The position numbers and the translations under genes were made by a program. Under the pieces are notes generated by a model. The model did no database searches and was not told the origin of the DNA. It saw nothing but the letters and a program-made list of their open reading frames with translations. Of a stretch of 64,000 nt of DNA, positions 1 to 8,767 are shown one piece after another (the first letter of the stretch is position 1; each line of letters starts with the position of its first letter). Origin of the DNA: Schleiferiaceae bacterium (lineage in GTDB: Bacteria > Bacteroidota > Bacteroidia > Flavobacteriales > Schleiferiaceae); assembly GCA_028357285.1 (NCBI GenBank), contig JAOMWM010000001.1:1-64000 (forward strand), given 5' to 3'.

Positions 1-668
1 CACCAAAAAGAGACAGCAGACCAGTCGCGTTCGATCACTAATTGTACAGGATCGACAGATTCGACGTAAGGTATGGTTGCCCCGTGTTTCGTCAAAGTCA
101 CGGGAATTCCAGCACTTCGAAGAAGGGCAGCGGTCATCACTAGATACGGTTGTGAAACTACACTGTCCCATTCCAATTGCAATCCATCACGCATGGTTGG
201 TGCAATAAGCATTAAGGCAGTCACGAATTGTGAGCTTTTCACATGCCCCAAATGCAGTGAACCGCCACGAAGTTTCCTGCCTTGAATATGCAAGGGCGCC
301 TGGTTAGGGTGGTTGGCATAGGTAATGACTCCTCCCAGTGCATTCAAGGCATCCACCAAAGGTGCAATGGTACGTTGGTTCAATTCCGGCGTTCCGTTTA
401 AAGTGATCGACGATCCTTCACTGGCTGCCCAATACGCGGTTGCAAAACGCAAAGTTGTTCCACCAGCACCTACATGTACTTCGCCATGGGCATACGCATC
501 CAACGTTTGTCTTAGAAACACCGAATCTTTAGCCGTACTTATTCCGGTAAGCGTAATTTCTGGATATAACGCAGCTAATAATAAACCGCGATTTGCCATA
601 CTCTTACTGAGTGGTAATTCAAATTCAGCTTGAATGGGCCGGGTGATTTTCGGGAGCTTCATTTCCAT
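1..668 (-). CDS. aroA: 3-phosphoshikimate 1-carboxyvinyltransferase (EPSP synthase), N-terminal part
   Basis: The gene runs off the left edge; about 222 N-terminal residues are visible. EPSP synthase joins shikimate 3-phosphate and phosphoenolpyruvate in the cytoplasmic shikimate pathway. Visible family landmarks are the N-terminal substrate loop LPLSKSMANRGLLLAAL, a phosphate-binding loop GAGGTTLRFATAYWAA (the family usually reads GNAGTAMRF; here the N is a G) and SSQFVTALMLIAP. The ATG at 668 lies one base after the aroB stop, so the two genes are almost certainly co-transcribed and translationally coupled. A second in-frame ATG two codons later is an equally possible start. The C-terminal half and its catalytic residues are outside the window. 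Confidence 0.93.
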   Translation of the reverse strand, partial: MEMKLPKITRPIQAEFELPLSKSMANRGLLLAALYPEITLTGISTAKDSVFLRQTLDAYAHGEVHVGAGGTTLRFATAYWAASEGSSITLNGTPELNQRTIAPLVDALNALGGVITYANHPNQAPLHIQGRKLRGGSLHLGHVKSSQFVTALMLIAPTMRDGLQLEWDSVVSQPYLVMTAALLRSAGIPVTLTKHGATIPYVESVDPVQLVIERDWSAVSFW

Positions 669-669
669 G

Positions 670-1692
670 CTAGGATGCACTATTCAATGCCAATACGGCC
701 GCAGTCCATCGCTCTAAGGTGATTTCAACGTCCCAGACTGGACGGCCTAAATGTTCTAGGAGCACATAACGTACTTCACCGTGGGTGTTTTTCTTATCCT
801 GAAGTTGACGCTCCCACAGTGGCTGCAAGGCTTCCTCCGCTACCCCTTGCCAAGGATACCTTTGGGCCAGTGCACTTTGCTCGTCCTGTAAACCGCTGAG
901 CATTAAAGCAACATGCAAACCCTGAATCACCGCTGCACCGTGTGTGCATGGATTACCACTAACTGCAGCATAACTTTCCCAAGCATGACCCGTGGTATGG
1001 CCTAAGTTTAGGATTTTTCTTTTACCGTTTTCCTTAAAATCTTCCCGAACGATATCCGCTTTAAAAGCTACACTTTGCTCAATATGATGAAGAGCAATTG
1101 CCGCCGGTTCGATTCCTAATAATTCCGCCCATCGAGTGCCGGAAAGAAGGGCGTGTTTCAGCATTTCTGCATGACCACTCTCCCACTCCTCTTGAGGTAA
1201 AGTGGCTAAAAAATCTGGATCAATGAGAACGAAGTTGGGTTGTGTAAAAGTGCCTAACTGGTTCTTTAAACCCTCAAAGTTGATGCCGTTCTTTCCTCCT
1301 ACAGATGCATCCACCATCGCCAAAAGTGAGGTAGGAACATTCACGAAGGGAATGCCGCGCTTGTAGGAGGAGGCAATAAAAGCACCTAAATCACAAACTA
1401 CGCCACCGCCCACATTGATGATGAGACTGTTCCGATCTGCGCCGTATTCCAAAAGTACCGACCACAGGTTTGCAGCGATTTCGAGTGATTTGCTTTCTTC
1501 GCCAGGCGATACCTCTAAGACTTCAAACCCCCCATCTAATTGGGCCAATTTTGGAACAAAAACCGAAAGGCAGTTCGCAGTGTTACTATCTACTAGAAGA
1601 AACGTCTTTGAAGGCGCCAATTCCTGAAGTAAGGCATCCAAACCGTCGTAACCGTCGGGACCAAAATAAGGATATGAATGAGAAGTTTTCAC
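670..1692 (-). CDS. aroB: 3-dehydroquinate synthase
   Basis: This 340-residue protein matches the usual AroB length. It converts DAHP to 3-dehydroquinate, the second shikimate step, using NAD+ and a divalent metal. Residues around 90-145 carry the NAD-binding block NVGGGVVCDLGAF and the active-site segment DASVGGKNGIN. Metal ligands are seen in EMLKHALL and LNLGHTTGHAWES. The start is GTG at 1692: an in-frame TGA lies two codons upstream and no later Met fits the family's N-terminus. A perfect -7 box ends only four bases before this GTG, so the message may be leaderless. aroA follows after one base. The opposite-strand proline dehydrogenase gene shares the 52-bp promoter region. Confidence 0.96.
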   Translation of the reverse strand: MKTSHSYPYFGPDGYDGLDALLQELAPSKTFLLVDSNTANCLSVFVPKLAQLDGGFEVLEVSPGEESKSLEIAANLWSVLLEYGADRNSLIINVGGGVVCDLGAFIASSYKRGIPFVNVPTSLLAMVDASVGGKNGINFEGLKNQLGTFTQPNFVLIDPDFLATLPQEEWESGHAEMLKHALLSGTRWAELLGIEPAAIALHHIEQSVAFKADIVREDFKENGKRKILNLGHTTGHAWESYAAVSGNPCTHGAAVIQGLHVALMLSGLQDEQSALAQRYPWQGVAEEALQPLWERQLQDKKNTHGEVRYVLLEHLGRPVWDVEITLERWTAAVLALNSAS

Positions 1693-1696
1693 ACTT

Positions 1697-1704
1697 CAAA
1701 AGTA
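1697..1704 (-). promoter_or_regulatory. Bacteroidota -7 box for aroB
   Basis: TACTTTTG on the minus strand is a full match to the Bacteroidota -7 consensus TAnnTTTG. Its last G lies four bases before the aroB GTG, which would put the transcription start at or next to the start codon. No clear TTG -33 element is seen at normal spacing. Confidence 0.45.
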
Positions 1705-1718
1705 CGGTTTCTGAGCAC

Positions 1719-1726
1719 TATATTTG
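1719..1726 (+). promoter_or_regulatory. Bacteroidota -7 box for proline dehydrogenase
   Basis: TATATTTG is a full match to TAnnTTTG, 18 bases before the ATG at 1745. It contains the TTG of an alternative upstream start (1724), which argues against translation beginning there. It faces the aroB -7 box, giving two divergent promoters within about 30 bp. Confidence 0.5.
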
Positions 1727-1744
1727 AATCCCAATTCACAGACT

Positions 1745-2911
1745 ATGATCGATTTCGCCAATACAGAGGTCGCGTTTAAAATGAAGACCAAAAATGATTT
1801 GCGCCAAAGCAAATTATTGTTTGCTACGTTAAGCTCGCCTAAGATCGTTCAGACCCTTAAGGGCCTCACTTTAGCCTCACTTCGATTGAGGCTCCCCATC
1901 AAAGGGGTCGTAAAAGCAACGGTCTTTAGACAGTTCTGTGGAGGCGAAAGTGTGGATGAATGTCAGCCACAAATAGATCGATTGGCTGAAGGAAAAGTGC
2001 AAGCCATCTTAGATTACAGTGTAGAAGGAAAAGCGGAAGAAGCCGATTTTGACCGTACTCTGGAAACTACGTTAGAGACCATACGATTTGCGCAGAATAA
2101 TCCTGGTGTACCCTTTGGGGTTTTTAAACCTACGGGGGTGGGTGCCATCGAGTGGTATGAAAAAGTAGCACTTGGAAAAGAATTGAGCGAAAGAGAATCG
2201 GAAGCTTGGGCTCGCGTTTTGGGAAGATGGGACCAGATTTTTAAATTGGCAGATACATTGGATGTACCTGTCATGATCGACGCGGAGGAGAGTTGGATTC
2301 AGCCCGCAGTGGATGAACTCGCTTTTGGCTTCATGGCACGTTACAACAAGGAAACACCAATCGTTTATAATACCGCGCAGCTCTACCGCCACGACCGTTT
2401 GGACCAATTAAAAATGGCCTGCTCTCGTGCTACCGCCGAAGGTTATATTTATGGCGTAAAAATAGTGCGCGGTGCCTACATGGAAAAAGAACGCAAAAGA
2501 GCCGCAGCTGGAGGCTATGAGGATCCAATCCAACCGAACAAAGCAGCGACTGACCGCGACTACAATGCAGCATTAGAATTGATACTTTCTCATATCAGTC
2601 ATATGGCCGTGGTAGTGGGCACGCACAATGAAGATAGCATTGCACTTGCCGCAACACTGATGAAAAAACACGGCATCTCATTTGACTCTCGAAAGGTCTA
2701 TGTCGCTCAACTCTTTGGGATGAGTGATCACATTTCATTTAATGCAGCAAATTCAGGATTGAACGTAGCGAAGTACTTACCCTTTGGTCCTGTAAAAGAT
2801 GTGCTGCCATATTTGTTTAGACGTGCCGAAGAGAATACCTCGGTTGAAGGACAAACAGGGCGTGAATTAGGATTAATTACGAAGGAACTGGACCGTAGAA
2901 AAAACGCTTAG
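1745..2911 (+). CDS. Proline dehydrogenase (single-domain, FAD)
   Basis: This 388-residue monofunctional PRODH oxidises L-proline to pyrroline-5-carboxylate and passes electrons to the respiratory chain through FAD. The N-terminus MIDFANTEVAFKMK matches the start typical of Bacteroidota PRODH proteins. Family motifs follow in order: FKPTGVGAIEWYEK, VMIDAEESWIQPAVD, YNTAQLYRHDRL, GVKIVRGAYMEKE and, near the C-terminus, LFRRAEENTSVEGQ, whose paired arginines bind the substrate carboxylate. I chose ATG 1745 because the in-frame TTG at 1724 falls inside the -7 box. There is no fused P5C dehydrogenase domain, so that enzyme must be elsewhere. The gene converges on the next one with a 4-bp overlap of stop codons. 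Confidence 0.94.
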   Translation: MIDFANTEVAFKMKTKNDLRQSKLLFATLSSPKIVQTLKGLTLASLRLRLPIKGVVKATVFRQFCGGESVDECQPQIDRLAEGKVQAILDYSVEGKAEEADFDRTLETTLETIRFAQNNPGVPFGVFKPTGVGAIEWYEKVALGKELSERESEAWARVLGRWDQIFKLADTLDVPVMIDAEESWIQPAVDELAFGFMARYNKETPIVYNTAQLYRHDRLDQLKMACSRATAEGYIYGVKIVRGAYMEKERKRAAAGGYEDPIQPNKAATDRDYNAALELILSHISHMAVVVGTHNEDSIALAATLMKKHGISFDSRKVYVAQLFGMSDHISFNAANSGLNVAKYLPFGPVKDVLPYLFRRAEENTSVEGQTGRELGLITKELDRRKNA

Positions 2912-3279
2912 TCCTTCACACGCACAAGCTCCGTAATGTGAACCGTGTCCGGGCAGTTTTCCAAAACCATCTTATAGGGATCCGCTTCCCATGAAAAGTA
3001 CAGGGTGTAGCTCCCGCAAGGCTCTTTGCGTGGCTCACTTTCCCCAAATTTTACACGACCTTCCACCACCGCATGAAAATACGCGCTGTCTTTTGCGAGG
3101 TTCAAATCTGGCCAATTCATTTGTGTTGAATCTACTGCTTTTGTTCTGAAAGTTTTGCGAACGCGGGCATTGGGACCGTAGGCATAATCAAAATCGCGCT
3201 CACCAAAGAATGCTAAAACGATGAGCGTACCCAATCCTATACCTAAAATGTAAAAAAGTAATCGCTTAAGAAATGCCAT
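2908..3279 (-). CDS. Small membrane-anchored protein, possibly DUF4258-like
   Basis: This 123-residue protein has one N-terminal hydrophobic segment (about residues 5-25) followed by a basic region and the motif YGPNARVRKTFRTK. The rest is a soluble domain with two cysteines (PCGSY, ENCPD). Similar short proteins that I associate with DUF4258 are common in Flavobacteria, but I recall this by pattern only and no function is known to me. It starts 24 bases after the alanine dehydrogenase stop on the same strand, so it is probably the last gene of the porX-tsaE-ald transcript. Confidence 0.7.
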   Translation of the reverse strand: MAFLKRLLFYILGIGLGTLIVLAFFGERDFDYAYGPNARVRKTFRTKAVDSTQMNWPDLNLAKDSAYFHAVVEGRVKFGESEPRKEPCGSYTLYFSWEADPYKMVLENCPDTVHITELVRVKD

Positions 3280-3303
3280 GTTATGCAGGGGGATTTAGGT
3301 CAA

Positions 3304-4512
3304 TTAGAGGTTGCCAAATAACAGGGCATCGTTTGAGAAAGGCAAGTCAAAATGCTCTCCCAGATGACGTTTTGTCAACAGGCCTTTGTATAAATACAAC
3401 CCGGCACGCATGTTGAGATCGTAATGCAGACAATCCTCAACACCCCCCAATTCTGATAGCGTCGATAACATAGGTGCTACAAAATTACTCAAGGCTATGG
3501 TGGCTGTGTGTCCTACTGCACTGGCCATATTAGGAATGCAGTAATGAATCACCCCGTGCTTTTCGTACGTAGGATTTTCGTGAGAGGTAAGTTCCGAAGA
3601 TTCGAAACAACCACCACTATCAATGCTGATGTCAATAATCACACTGTTCGGCTCCATCGCTGCAATCGCATCTTCTGAAACCACTACTGGTGTGCGTCCA
3701 TTCACTGGATGCAAGGCTCCAATGACAAGGTCCGCTTTTTTCAATCTTTTTGCCACCACCAATTCCTGAATCACCTCTGTAATCAAAGCAGGATTTAGTT
3801 CTTGTGCTGCACGAAGACGGTTGATATTACTGTCCATTAAAACTACCTGGGAACCCATGCCGTGGGCCGCGCGCACGGCCGATAGGCCGGCGACGCCGGC
3901 GCCCAACACCACCACTCTGGCAGGTGCAACACCGGGTATAGGACCCATTAATTTTCCTTTTCGGGAGCCATGGGCGCCGTCCGCGAGTAGGCTAGCGCCT
4001 ACGCGCGCGGCCATTTGACCCGCGATTTCGCTCATGGCCATTCGAAGTGCACTTTGATCTTCCGAATTACGCACTTCTTCTAGTGCCAAAGCCGTAATTT
4101 TTTTATCTGCTAGTGACTTAAAATAATCTCTATTACGCGTGCGTATTTGCAGCGCACTGATCAAGGTTTGACCGCCTCGCATCATTGAAATTTCAGCTAC
4201 CGTGGGTGGTGCAACTTTCGCGACAATGGCACAATGGAAGACCTCTTCAGGCCCTAAAGCTACTGTGGCACCTGCGTTTGCATAAAGTACATCCGGAAAA
4301 CCAGCGAGGGTTCCCGCACCCGTCTCAACCACTATTTCATGACCCTGGGCAACTAATATCTGCACACTCTCAGGGGTAAGTAACAACCGGTGCTCATTCA
4401 TGGCGTGCTCCTTAGGCAAGCCTATTTGCAATTGTGCGCTTTTGGCATCTACCGCCAAACGTTCCTCCTGGGTTTCCCAAGCCGTCTCTGACCAACTAAT
4501 GTACTCACTCAT
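3304..4512 (-). CDS. ald: Alanine dehydrogenase / PntA-like NAD-binding protein
   Basis: This 402-residue cytoplasmic protein matches the alanine dehydrogenase family, which interconverts L-alanine with pyruvate and ammonia using NAD. It has the N-terminal block GLPKEHAMNEHRLLLTP, the lysine-bearing HCAIVAKVAPP, a Rossmann segment VVVLGAGVAGLSAVRAAHGMG around residues 205-225 followed by an acidic residue (LMDSN), and the conserved region DISIDSGGCFE. Alanine dehydrogenase and the alpha subunit of NAD(P) transhydrogenase share this fold; the single-chain length and absence of membrane segments favour the former. Its start overlaps the tsaE end by 8 bp, indicating an operon. Confidence 0.85.
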   Translation of the reverse strand: MSEYISWSETAWETQEERLAVDAKSAQLQIGLPKEHAMNEHRLLLTPESVQILVAQGHEIVVETGAGTLAGFPDVLYANAGATVALGPEEVFHCAIVAKVAPPTVAEISMMRGGQTLISALQIRTRNRDYFKSLADKKITALALEEVRNSEDQSALRMAMSEIAGQMAARVGASLLADGAHGSRKGKLMGPIPGVAPARVVVLGAGVAGLSAVRAAHGMGSQVVLMDSNINRLRAAQELNPALITEVIQELVVAKRLKKADLVIGALHPVNGRTPVVVSEDAIAAMEPNSVIIDISIDSGGCFESSELTSHENPTYEKHGVIHYCIPNMASAVGHTATIALSNFVAPMLSTLSELGGVEDCLHYDLNMRAGLYLYKGLLTKRHLGEHFDLPFSNDALLFGNL

Positions 4513-4978
4513 GGTTCCATTGTATTTCGTTCACAGCAAGTCGGGGGTAAAACTCAACCGTTCTGTACGCTTCGCTTTCCGCACGGATGTAAACGACACC
4601 CAATTCGTACGGTAATAAAGATCGTACATTTCCTCCCCACTCAATCCACATGGGGCAACCTTCTTCTAAATATTCTTCTAAGCCCATATCATAGGCTTCG
4701 TCTTCATCTTCAATACGATAAGCATCTAAATGATAGCACTTTCCTTGCGTGCCATGGTATTCCTCAATCAATGCAAACGTAGGCGAGGATCCCGCCTGCT
4801 CGCTGCCCCAAGCTTGTAAAATAGCATTATACAAGGTGGTTTTACCACTGCCCATAGGGGCTTCTAAAAGGGTAACCGCACTTTCCCTGTGCGCCAAAAT
4901 AAATTGGGCCAATTCCGGAAGGTCTTTCAATTCAACCTGCGAAAAGCGAAAGCCGTTATTTAGAGGTAAGGACTGCAT
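4505..4978 (-). CDS. tsaE: tRNA threonylcarbamoyladenosine biosynthesis ATPase TsaE
   Basis: This 157-residue protein is the ATPase of the TsaBDE complex that makes the t6A modification at position 37 of ANN-decoding tRNAs. The P-loop is APMGSGKTTLYNAIL near residue 45. SPTFALIEEYHG, YHLDAYRIEDEDEA and WIEWGGNV match the TsaE core. It overlaps the upstream porX by 23 bp and the downstream ald by 8 bp, so translation of the three is probably coupled. The porX-tsaE-ald order is, to my knowledge, recurrent in Flavobacteriia. Confidence 0.93.
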   Translation of the reverse strand: MQSLPLNNGFRFSQVELKDLPELAQFILAHRESAVTLLEAPMGSGKTTLYNAILQAWGSEQAGSSPTFALIEEYHGTQGKCYHLDAYRIEDEDEAYDMGLEEYLEEGCPMWIEWGGNVRSLLPYELGVVYIRAESEAYRTVEFYPRLAVNEIQWNHE

Positions 4979-6500
4979 AAGGAATAATCAGTTCCTCCAA
5001 AGATACCCCACCGTGCTGATACGTATTGCGGTAGTATTGCACAAAATGATTGTAGCGGTTGGGATACACATAAAAAAGATCACTCAAGGCAAAGATGCAT
5101 TCATCTGCAATGTGCTGCTTCGGGAGTCCAATGGCATTGGGGTCTTTTACCACAAAGCTGTGTTTGGACTGGTAACTCATTCCATTACCTGTTTTGTAAC
5201 GGAGGTTGGTCGTTAGATGCTTCGTACCCACAACCTTCGAAGGTCGGTGTACATTGACCGTTCCATGATCGGTAGTCAATACGACGGTAAATCCTTGCTG
5301 GCTAGCCCATTGAAGCATTTTCAAGAGCGGCGAACCCTCAAGCCAAGTTTTCACCAAACGTCGGTAGGCGCTATCGTCACTGGCCAATTCCCGCACGACC
5401 TCAGTATCGGTTTTCGCATGACTCAACGCATCCACAAAGTTGTACACCACAGTAAGTACATCTGCATTCTTGTGCTGATGAATGGTGTCGTATAATTTAT
5501 TTGCGCCACGAAGATTCGTCACCTTCTGGTAGACCGATTTTTTATCTCCCAAACCCAATTTTTCCAGTTGTGCTTCTAGTAGTTCACCTTCAAATTGGTT
5601 TTTTGAACCGTCCTGGTGTTCCTCGACCCAATACTGCGGTAACGACGCTTTTATGCTCGCAGGCATCATACCTGCAAAAAGCGCATTTCGCGCATATTGC
5701 GTTGCAGACGGCAGAATACTATTGTACAATCCCTCCTCTTTATGATGAAAATAAGGCGATAGTAGCGGTTTGATGGCCAGCCACTGGTCGTAACGCAGGT
5801 TGTCCATAACCAAGAAAAACACCTTTTTACCATCGCGCAACTGTGGCGCAACTACTTTACCTACCAGTTCATGAGACAGCATGGGGCGCTCACTCTCTGA
5901 AAACCATTGCTCGTAATGGTTAGCGATAAATCTGGCAAAAAGCTCATTGGCCTCTTTCTTTTGAGCCGCCAAAACTCCTTTTAAGCCTTCTTCCGGACTT
6001 TCATCCAATTTAAGCTCCCACTGCAAGAGTTTTTTATAAAAATTCGCCCATTCCTCCCAAGTACGCAGCTGTTGCATGTCTAAGGTTAATCGGCCAAACT
6101 CTTGCTGGTAGCCTCGGGTGGCGGCTTGAGAGACTAACTGCCTCCCGTCTAATATTTTCTTCAAGCTCAGCAACACCTGATTCGGGTTCACAGGCTTGAT
6201 CAGGTAGTCCGCAATCTTCGACCCAATGGCCATTTCCATGATCTGCTCTTCCTCGCTTTTCGTAATCATTACTACCGGCAATTCCGGAAGTAAATCCTTC
6301 ATTTTTTCTAAGGTCTCTAAGCCTGATAAGCCCGGCATATTTTCATCGAGAAAGACAGCGTCAAAACCCGTTTCTTGAACCAAATCCAGCGCATCAGCAC
6401 CGTTATTACAGGTCGCAACAGAATAGCCTTTACCCTCCAAAAACAACAAATGTCCTTTGAGCATTTCTATTTCATCATCAACCCATAAAATATTTGGCAT
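4956..6500 (-). CDS. porX: PorX: response regulator with PglZ domain, type IX secretion regulator
   Basis: This 514-residue protein has an N-terminal CheY-like receiver (about 1-120), a helical linker, and a C-terminal PglZ/alkaline-phosphatase-like domain (about 200-510). Receiver residues are visible: D8-D9, the phospho-acceptor D52 in AVFLDENMPG, and the lysine in DYLIKPVNP. The PglZ half has FLVMDNLRYDQW and LTTDHGTVNVH, which supply metal-binding aspartates and histidine. In Porphyromonas and Flavobacterium, PorX controls the type IX secretion system together with the sensor PorY and an ECF sigma factor; PorX also hydrolyses cyclic oligoadenylates. No porY is in view. A T9SS cargo (the GH16 at 41.3 kb) is in this window. 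Confidence 0.94.
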   Translation of the reverse strand: MPNILWVDDEIEMLKGHLLFLEGKGYSVATCNNGADALDLVQETGFDAVFLDENMPGLSGLETLEKMKDLLPELPVVMITKSEEEQIMEMAIGSKIADYLIKPVNPNQVLLSLKKILDGRQLVSQAATRGYQQEFGRLTLDMQQLRTWEEWANFYKKLLQWELKLDESPEEGLKGVLAAQKKEANELFARFIANHYEQWFSESERPMLSHELVGKVVAPQLRDGKKVFFLVMDNLRYDQWLAIKPLLSPYFHHKEEGLYNSILPSATQYARNALFAGMMPASIKASLPQYWVEEHQDGSKNQFEGELLEAQLEKLGLGDKKSVYQKVTNLRGANKLYDTIHQHKNADVLTVVYNFVDALSHAKTDTEVVRELASDDSAYRRLVKTWLEGSPLLKMLQWASQQGFTVVLTTDHGTVNVHRPSKVVGTKHLTTNLRYKTGNGMSYQSKHSFVVKDPNAIGLPKQHIADECIFALSDLFYVYPNRYNHFVQYYRNTYQHGGVSLEELIIPYAVLTSK

Positions 6501-6596
6501 AATTCAGCGTTTTAGTCTTGTTAAAAGTAATGCGATTCCTGCCCCAAATAGCCCCTAACCTGTGCTATTTTTACCACACCGGCAAAACCGAGCATT

Positions 6597-7835
6597 TTGA
6601 ACAATAAGAACAAAATCATTAACGACCCGATCTACGGGTTTATTACCATAAAGGATCCGCTTATTTACAAGCTGATCAACCACCCCTACTTCCAACGTCT
6701 GCGTCGTATCTCACAGTTGGGGCTCACTTACCTGGTCTATCCTGGTGCCTATCACACTCGTTTTCATCACGCTATCGGGGCTATGCACCTCATGGGTCGA
6801 GCCATCTATACGTTGCGTCAAAAAGGACATGATATTACTGATGAAGAGGAACAGGGCGTCAAAATCGCCATTCTACTTCACGATGTGGGCCACGGTCCTT
6901 TTTCTCACGCGCTCGAACACACATTGATTCCCGGGGTGAGTCATGAAGCGTTAAGTTTGAAAATCATGGAGGAGCTGAACGTCGCACATCAAGGAGCGCT
7001 CACTTTAGCCATTGATATTTTCACCAATAACTACCCGAAGTCCTTCTTGCACCAACTCATTTCCTCCCAATTGGATATGGATAGGCTTGATTATTTACGA
7101 CGTGATTCTTTTTACAGTGGCGTTACAGAAGGAAGTGTAAACAGTGAGCGATTGCTGACCATGCTAAACGTTAAAGACGACCAATTAGTCGTTGATGCAA
7201 AGGGCATCTACAGCGTCGAAAAATTCCTCGTCGCACGTCGTCTTATGTACTGGCAGGTCTACATGCACAAAACGGTTCTGAGCGCAGAATTCATGCTCGT
7301 CAACATTTTGAAACGGGCGAAGCACCTCGCGAGTCAAGGCATTACTTTACCAGGTACAATAGCGCTAAAGCATTTCCTGAATGCAGACTATTCCTGGAAT
7401 GAGTTCGAGGAAAACCCAGCGGTTCTTGAAAAATTTGTTTTGCTCGATGATTACGATGTCATGAGCGCTATAAAAGATTGGACCAACCATTCGGATACCA
7501 TCTTAAGCGAATTGAGTAAGCGGGTTACCGATCGGAATCTTCTTAAAATAAGATTACAAGCAGAACCTTTTGCCCCTGAAGTTTCAGCGCGCATCGGGCA
7601 GGCTATTAAATCGCAGTATGGATTCTCACACGGTGAAGAACAATACATGTACATCGAGGCAAAAGTCAAAAACCACGCTTACAACAATAAAAAAGGGCAC
7701 ATCAATCTGCTCTATAAAGACGGCCACATTAGCGACATCAGTCAAGCGGCAGACCAAATGACTATAAAAGCTTTGAGTGAACCGGTAGAACGGCACTTTA
7801 TTTGCTTCCCACGTGAACTCAAAGATTTATTATGA
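6597..7835 (+). CDS. HD-domain phosphohydrolase
   Basis: This 412-residue HD superfamily protein resembles the dNTP triphosphohydrolase-like HD proteins that flank lpxD in many Bacteroidota. Metal-binding residues are visible in [12 protein letters not shown] (first His) and [15 protein letters not shown] (the HD pair), with [16 protein letters not shown] giving the distal Asp. The start is TTG at 6597; the family N-terminus is KIINDPVYGF, and no ATG lies close enough. The stop overlaps the lpxD ATG by 4 bp (ATGA). A weak -7-like TATTTTTA lies at 6566-6573. Its substrate cannot be read from the sequence. Confidence 0.9.
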   Translation: MNNKNKIINDPIYGFITIKDPLIYKLINHPYFQRLRRISQLGLTYLVYPGAYHTRFHHAIGAMHLMGRAIYTLRQKGHDITDEEEQGVKIAILLHDVGHGPFSHALEHTLIPGVSHEALSLKIMEELNVAHQGALTLAIDIFTNNYPKSFLHQLISSQLDMDRLDYLRRDSFYSGVTEGSVNSERLLTMLNVKDDQLVVDAKGIYSVEKFLVARRLMYWQVYMHKTVLSAEFMLVNILKRAKHLASQGITLPGTIALKHFLNADYSWNEFEENPAVLEKFVLLDDYDVMSAIKDWTNHSDTILSELSKRVTDRNLLKIRLQAEPFAPEVSARIGQAIKSQYGFSHGEEQYMYIEAKVKNHAYNNKKGHINLLYKDGHISDISQAADQMTIKALSEPVERHFICFPRELKDLL

Positions 7836-8764
7836 CGCACGATGCAATCACTTTAGGTAATCTCTGTGCGAAGCTTGAGCTTCAATGTCCACAAGAACAC
7901 GCAAACATCAAAATTTCAGGCGTCGCAACGCTTGAAGAAGCTGTTGCAGGAGATTTATGCTTCCTGAGCAATATGAAATATGCCGCTCAAGCCGAAAAAA
8001 CAGCAGCGAGCGCCATTTTTGTTAAGGCCGGAACTGCGATCCATAGCGAGGCTGTTTTGATCGAATGCGATGATCCTTATCTACGGTTCGCCTTACATCT
8101 ACGTGGGTTAGAGGCGCAATTCAATCCGCGTTCAGGCCAAAGCTCTAGCGCTATCATTGCTCCTGAAGCGAAAATTGATCCTACGGCTATTATCAGTACT
8201 GCCGCGGTAATTGAGGCGGATGTAGAGATTGGTCCGCATACCTACATTGGTGTAGGTGCTAAAATTTTAAAAGGCAGTAAAATTGGCGGCCATGTAAACA
8301 TTGAATCCGGTGTGGTCATAGGCTCGGAAGGTTTTGGATTCGCACCTGATGGGGAAGGTAAATACCACCGCATTCCGCAATTGGGCAATGTGGTCATAGA
8401 AGATCATGTGAGCATCGGTGCCAACACCACTGTTGACCGCGCTGCCCTCGGTTCCACGCGCATTGGCGAGGGTACTAAAATTGATAATCTCTGTATGATT
8501 GCACACAATGTTGTCATCGGTAAGCATAACGTCATTGCGGCCCAAAGTGGTGTCGCAGGTTCCACAGCTATAGGAAACCACTGTATGATCGGCGGTCAGG
8601 TTGGCATAATAGGCCATCTCACGCTTGGTGATAATGTCAAGATTTACGCCCAGAGTGGCGTTATGAATGATGTTCCATCGAATAAGACTATCTTTGGCTC
8701 GCCTGCGCTCGAGCACAGGCACTTCCTAAAATCCTTTGCTGCCTTTAAACGACAAGGCAAATAG
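7832..8764 (+). CDS. lpxD: UDP-3-O-(3-hydroxyacyl)glucosamine N-acyltransferase
   Basis: This 310-residue lipid A enzyme adds the second 3-hydroxyacyl chain from acyl-ACP to the 2-amino group of the UDP-glucosamine intermediate. An N-terminal uridine-binding domain (about 1-100) precedes the left-handed beta helix, visible as hexapeptide repeats such as [13 protein letters not shown] and [14 protein letters not shown]. The catalytic His is in [23 protein letters not shown] and [11 protein letters not shown] are family landmarks. It overlaps the HD gene by 4 bp and is followed 3 bp later by lpxC/fabZ. Confidence 0.95.
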   Translation: MTHDAITLGNLCAKLELQCPQEHANIKISGVATLEEAVAGDLCFLSNMKYAAQAEKTAASAIFVKAGTAIHSEAVLIECDDPYLRFALHLRGLEAQFNPRSGQSSSAIIAPEAKIDPTAIISTAAVIEADVEIGPHTYIGVGAKILKGSKIGGHVNIESGVVIGSEGFGFAPDGEGKYHRIPQLGNVVIEDHVSIGANTTVDRAALGSTRIGEGTKIDNLCMIAHNVVIGKHNVIAAQSGVAGSTAIGNHCMIGGQVGIIGHLTLGDNVKIYAQSGVMNDVPSNKTIFGSPALEHRHFLKSFAAFKRQGK

Positions 8765-8767
8765 ACT

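Noticed and set aside
73-633. Two plus-strand frames at the left edge
   Set aside because: They are antisense to the aroA reading, which has clear EPSP synthase motifs.
1724-1744. Upstream TTG start for proline dehydrogenase
   Set aside because: The TTG lies within the TATATTTG promoter box and adds residues not found in the family.
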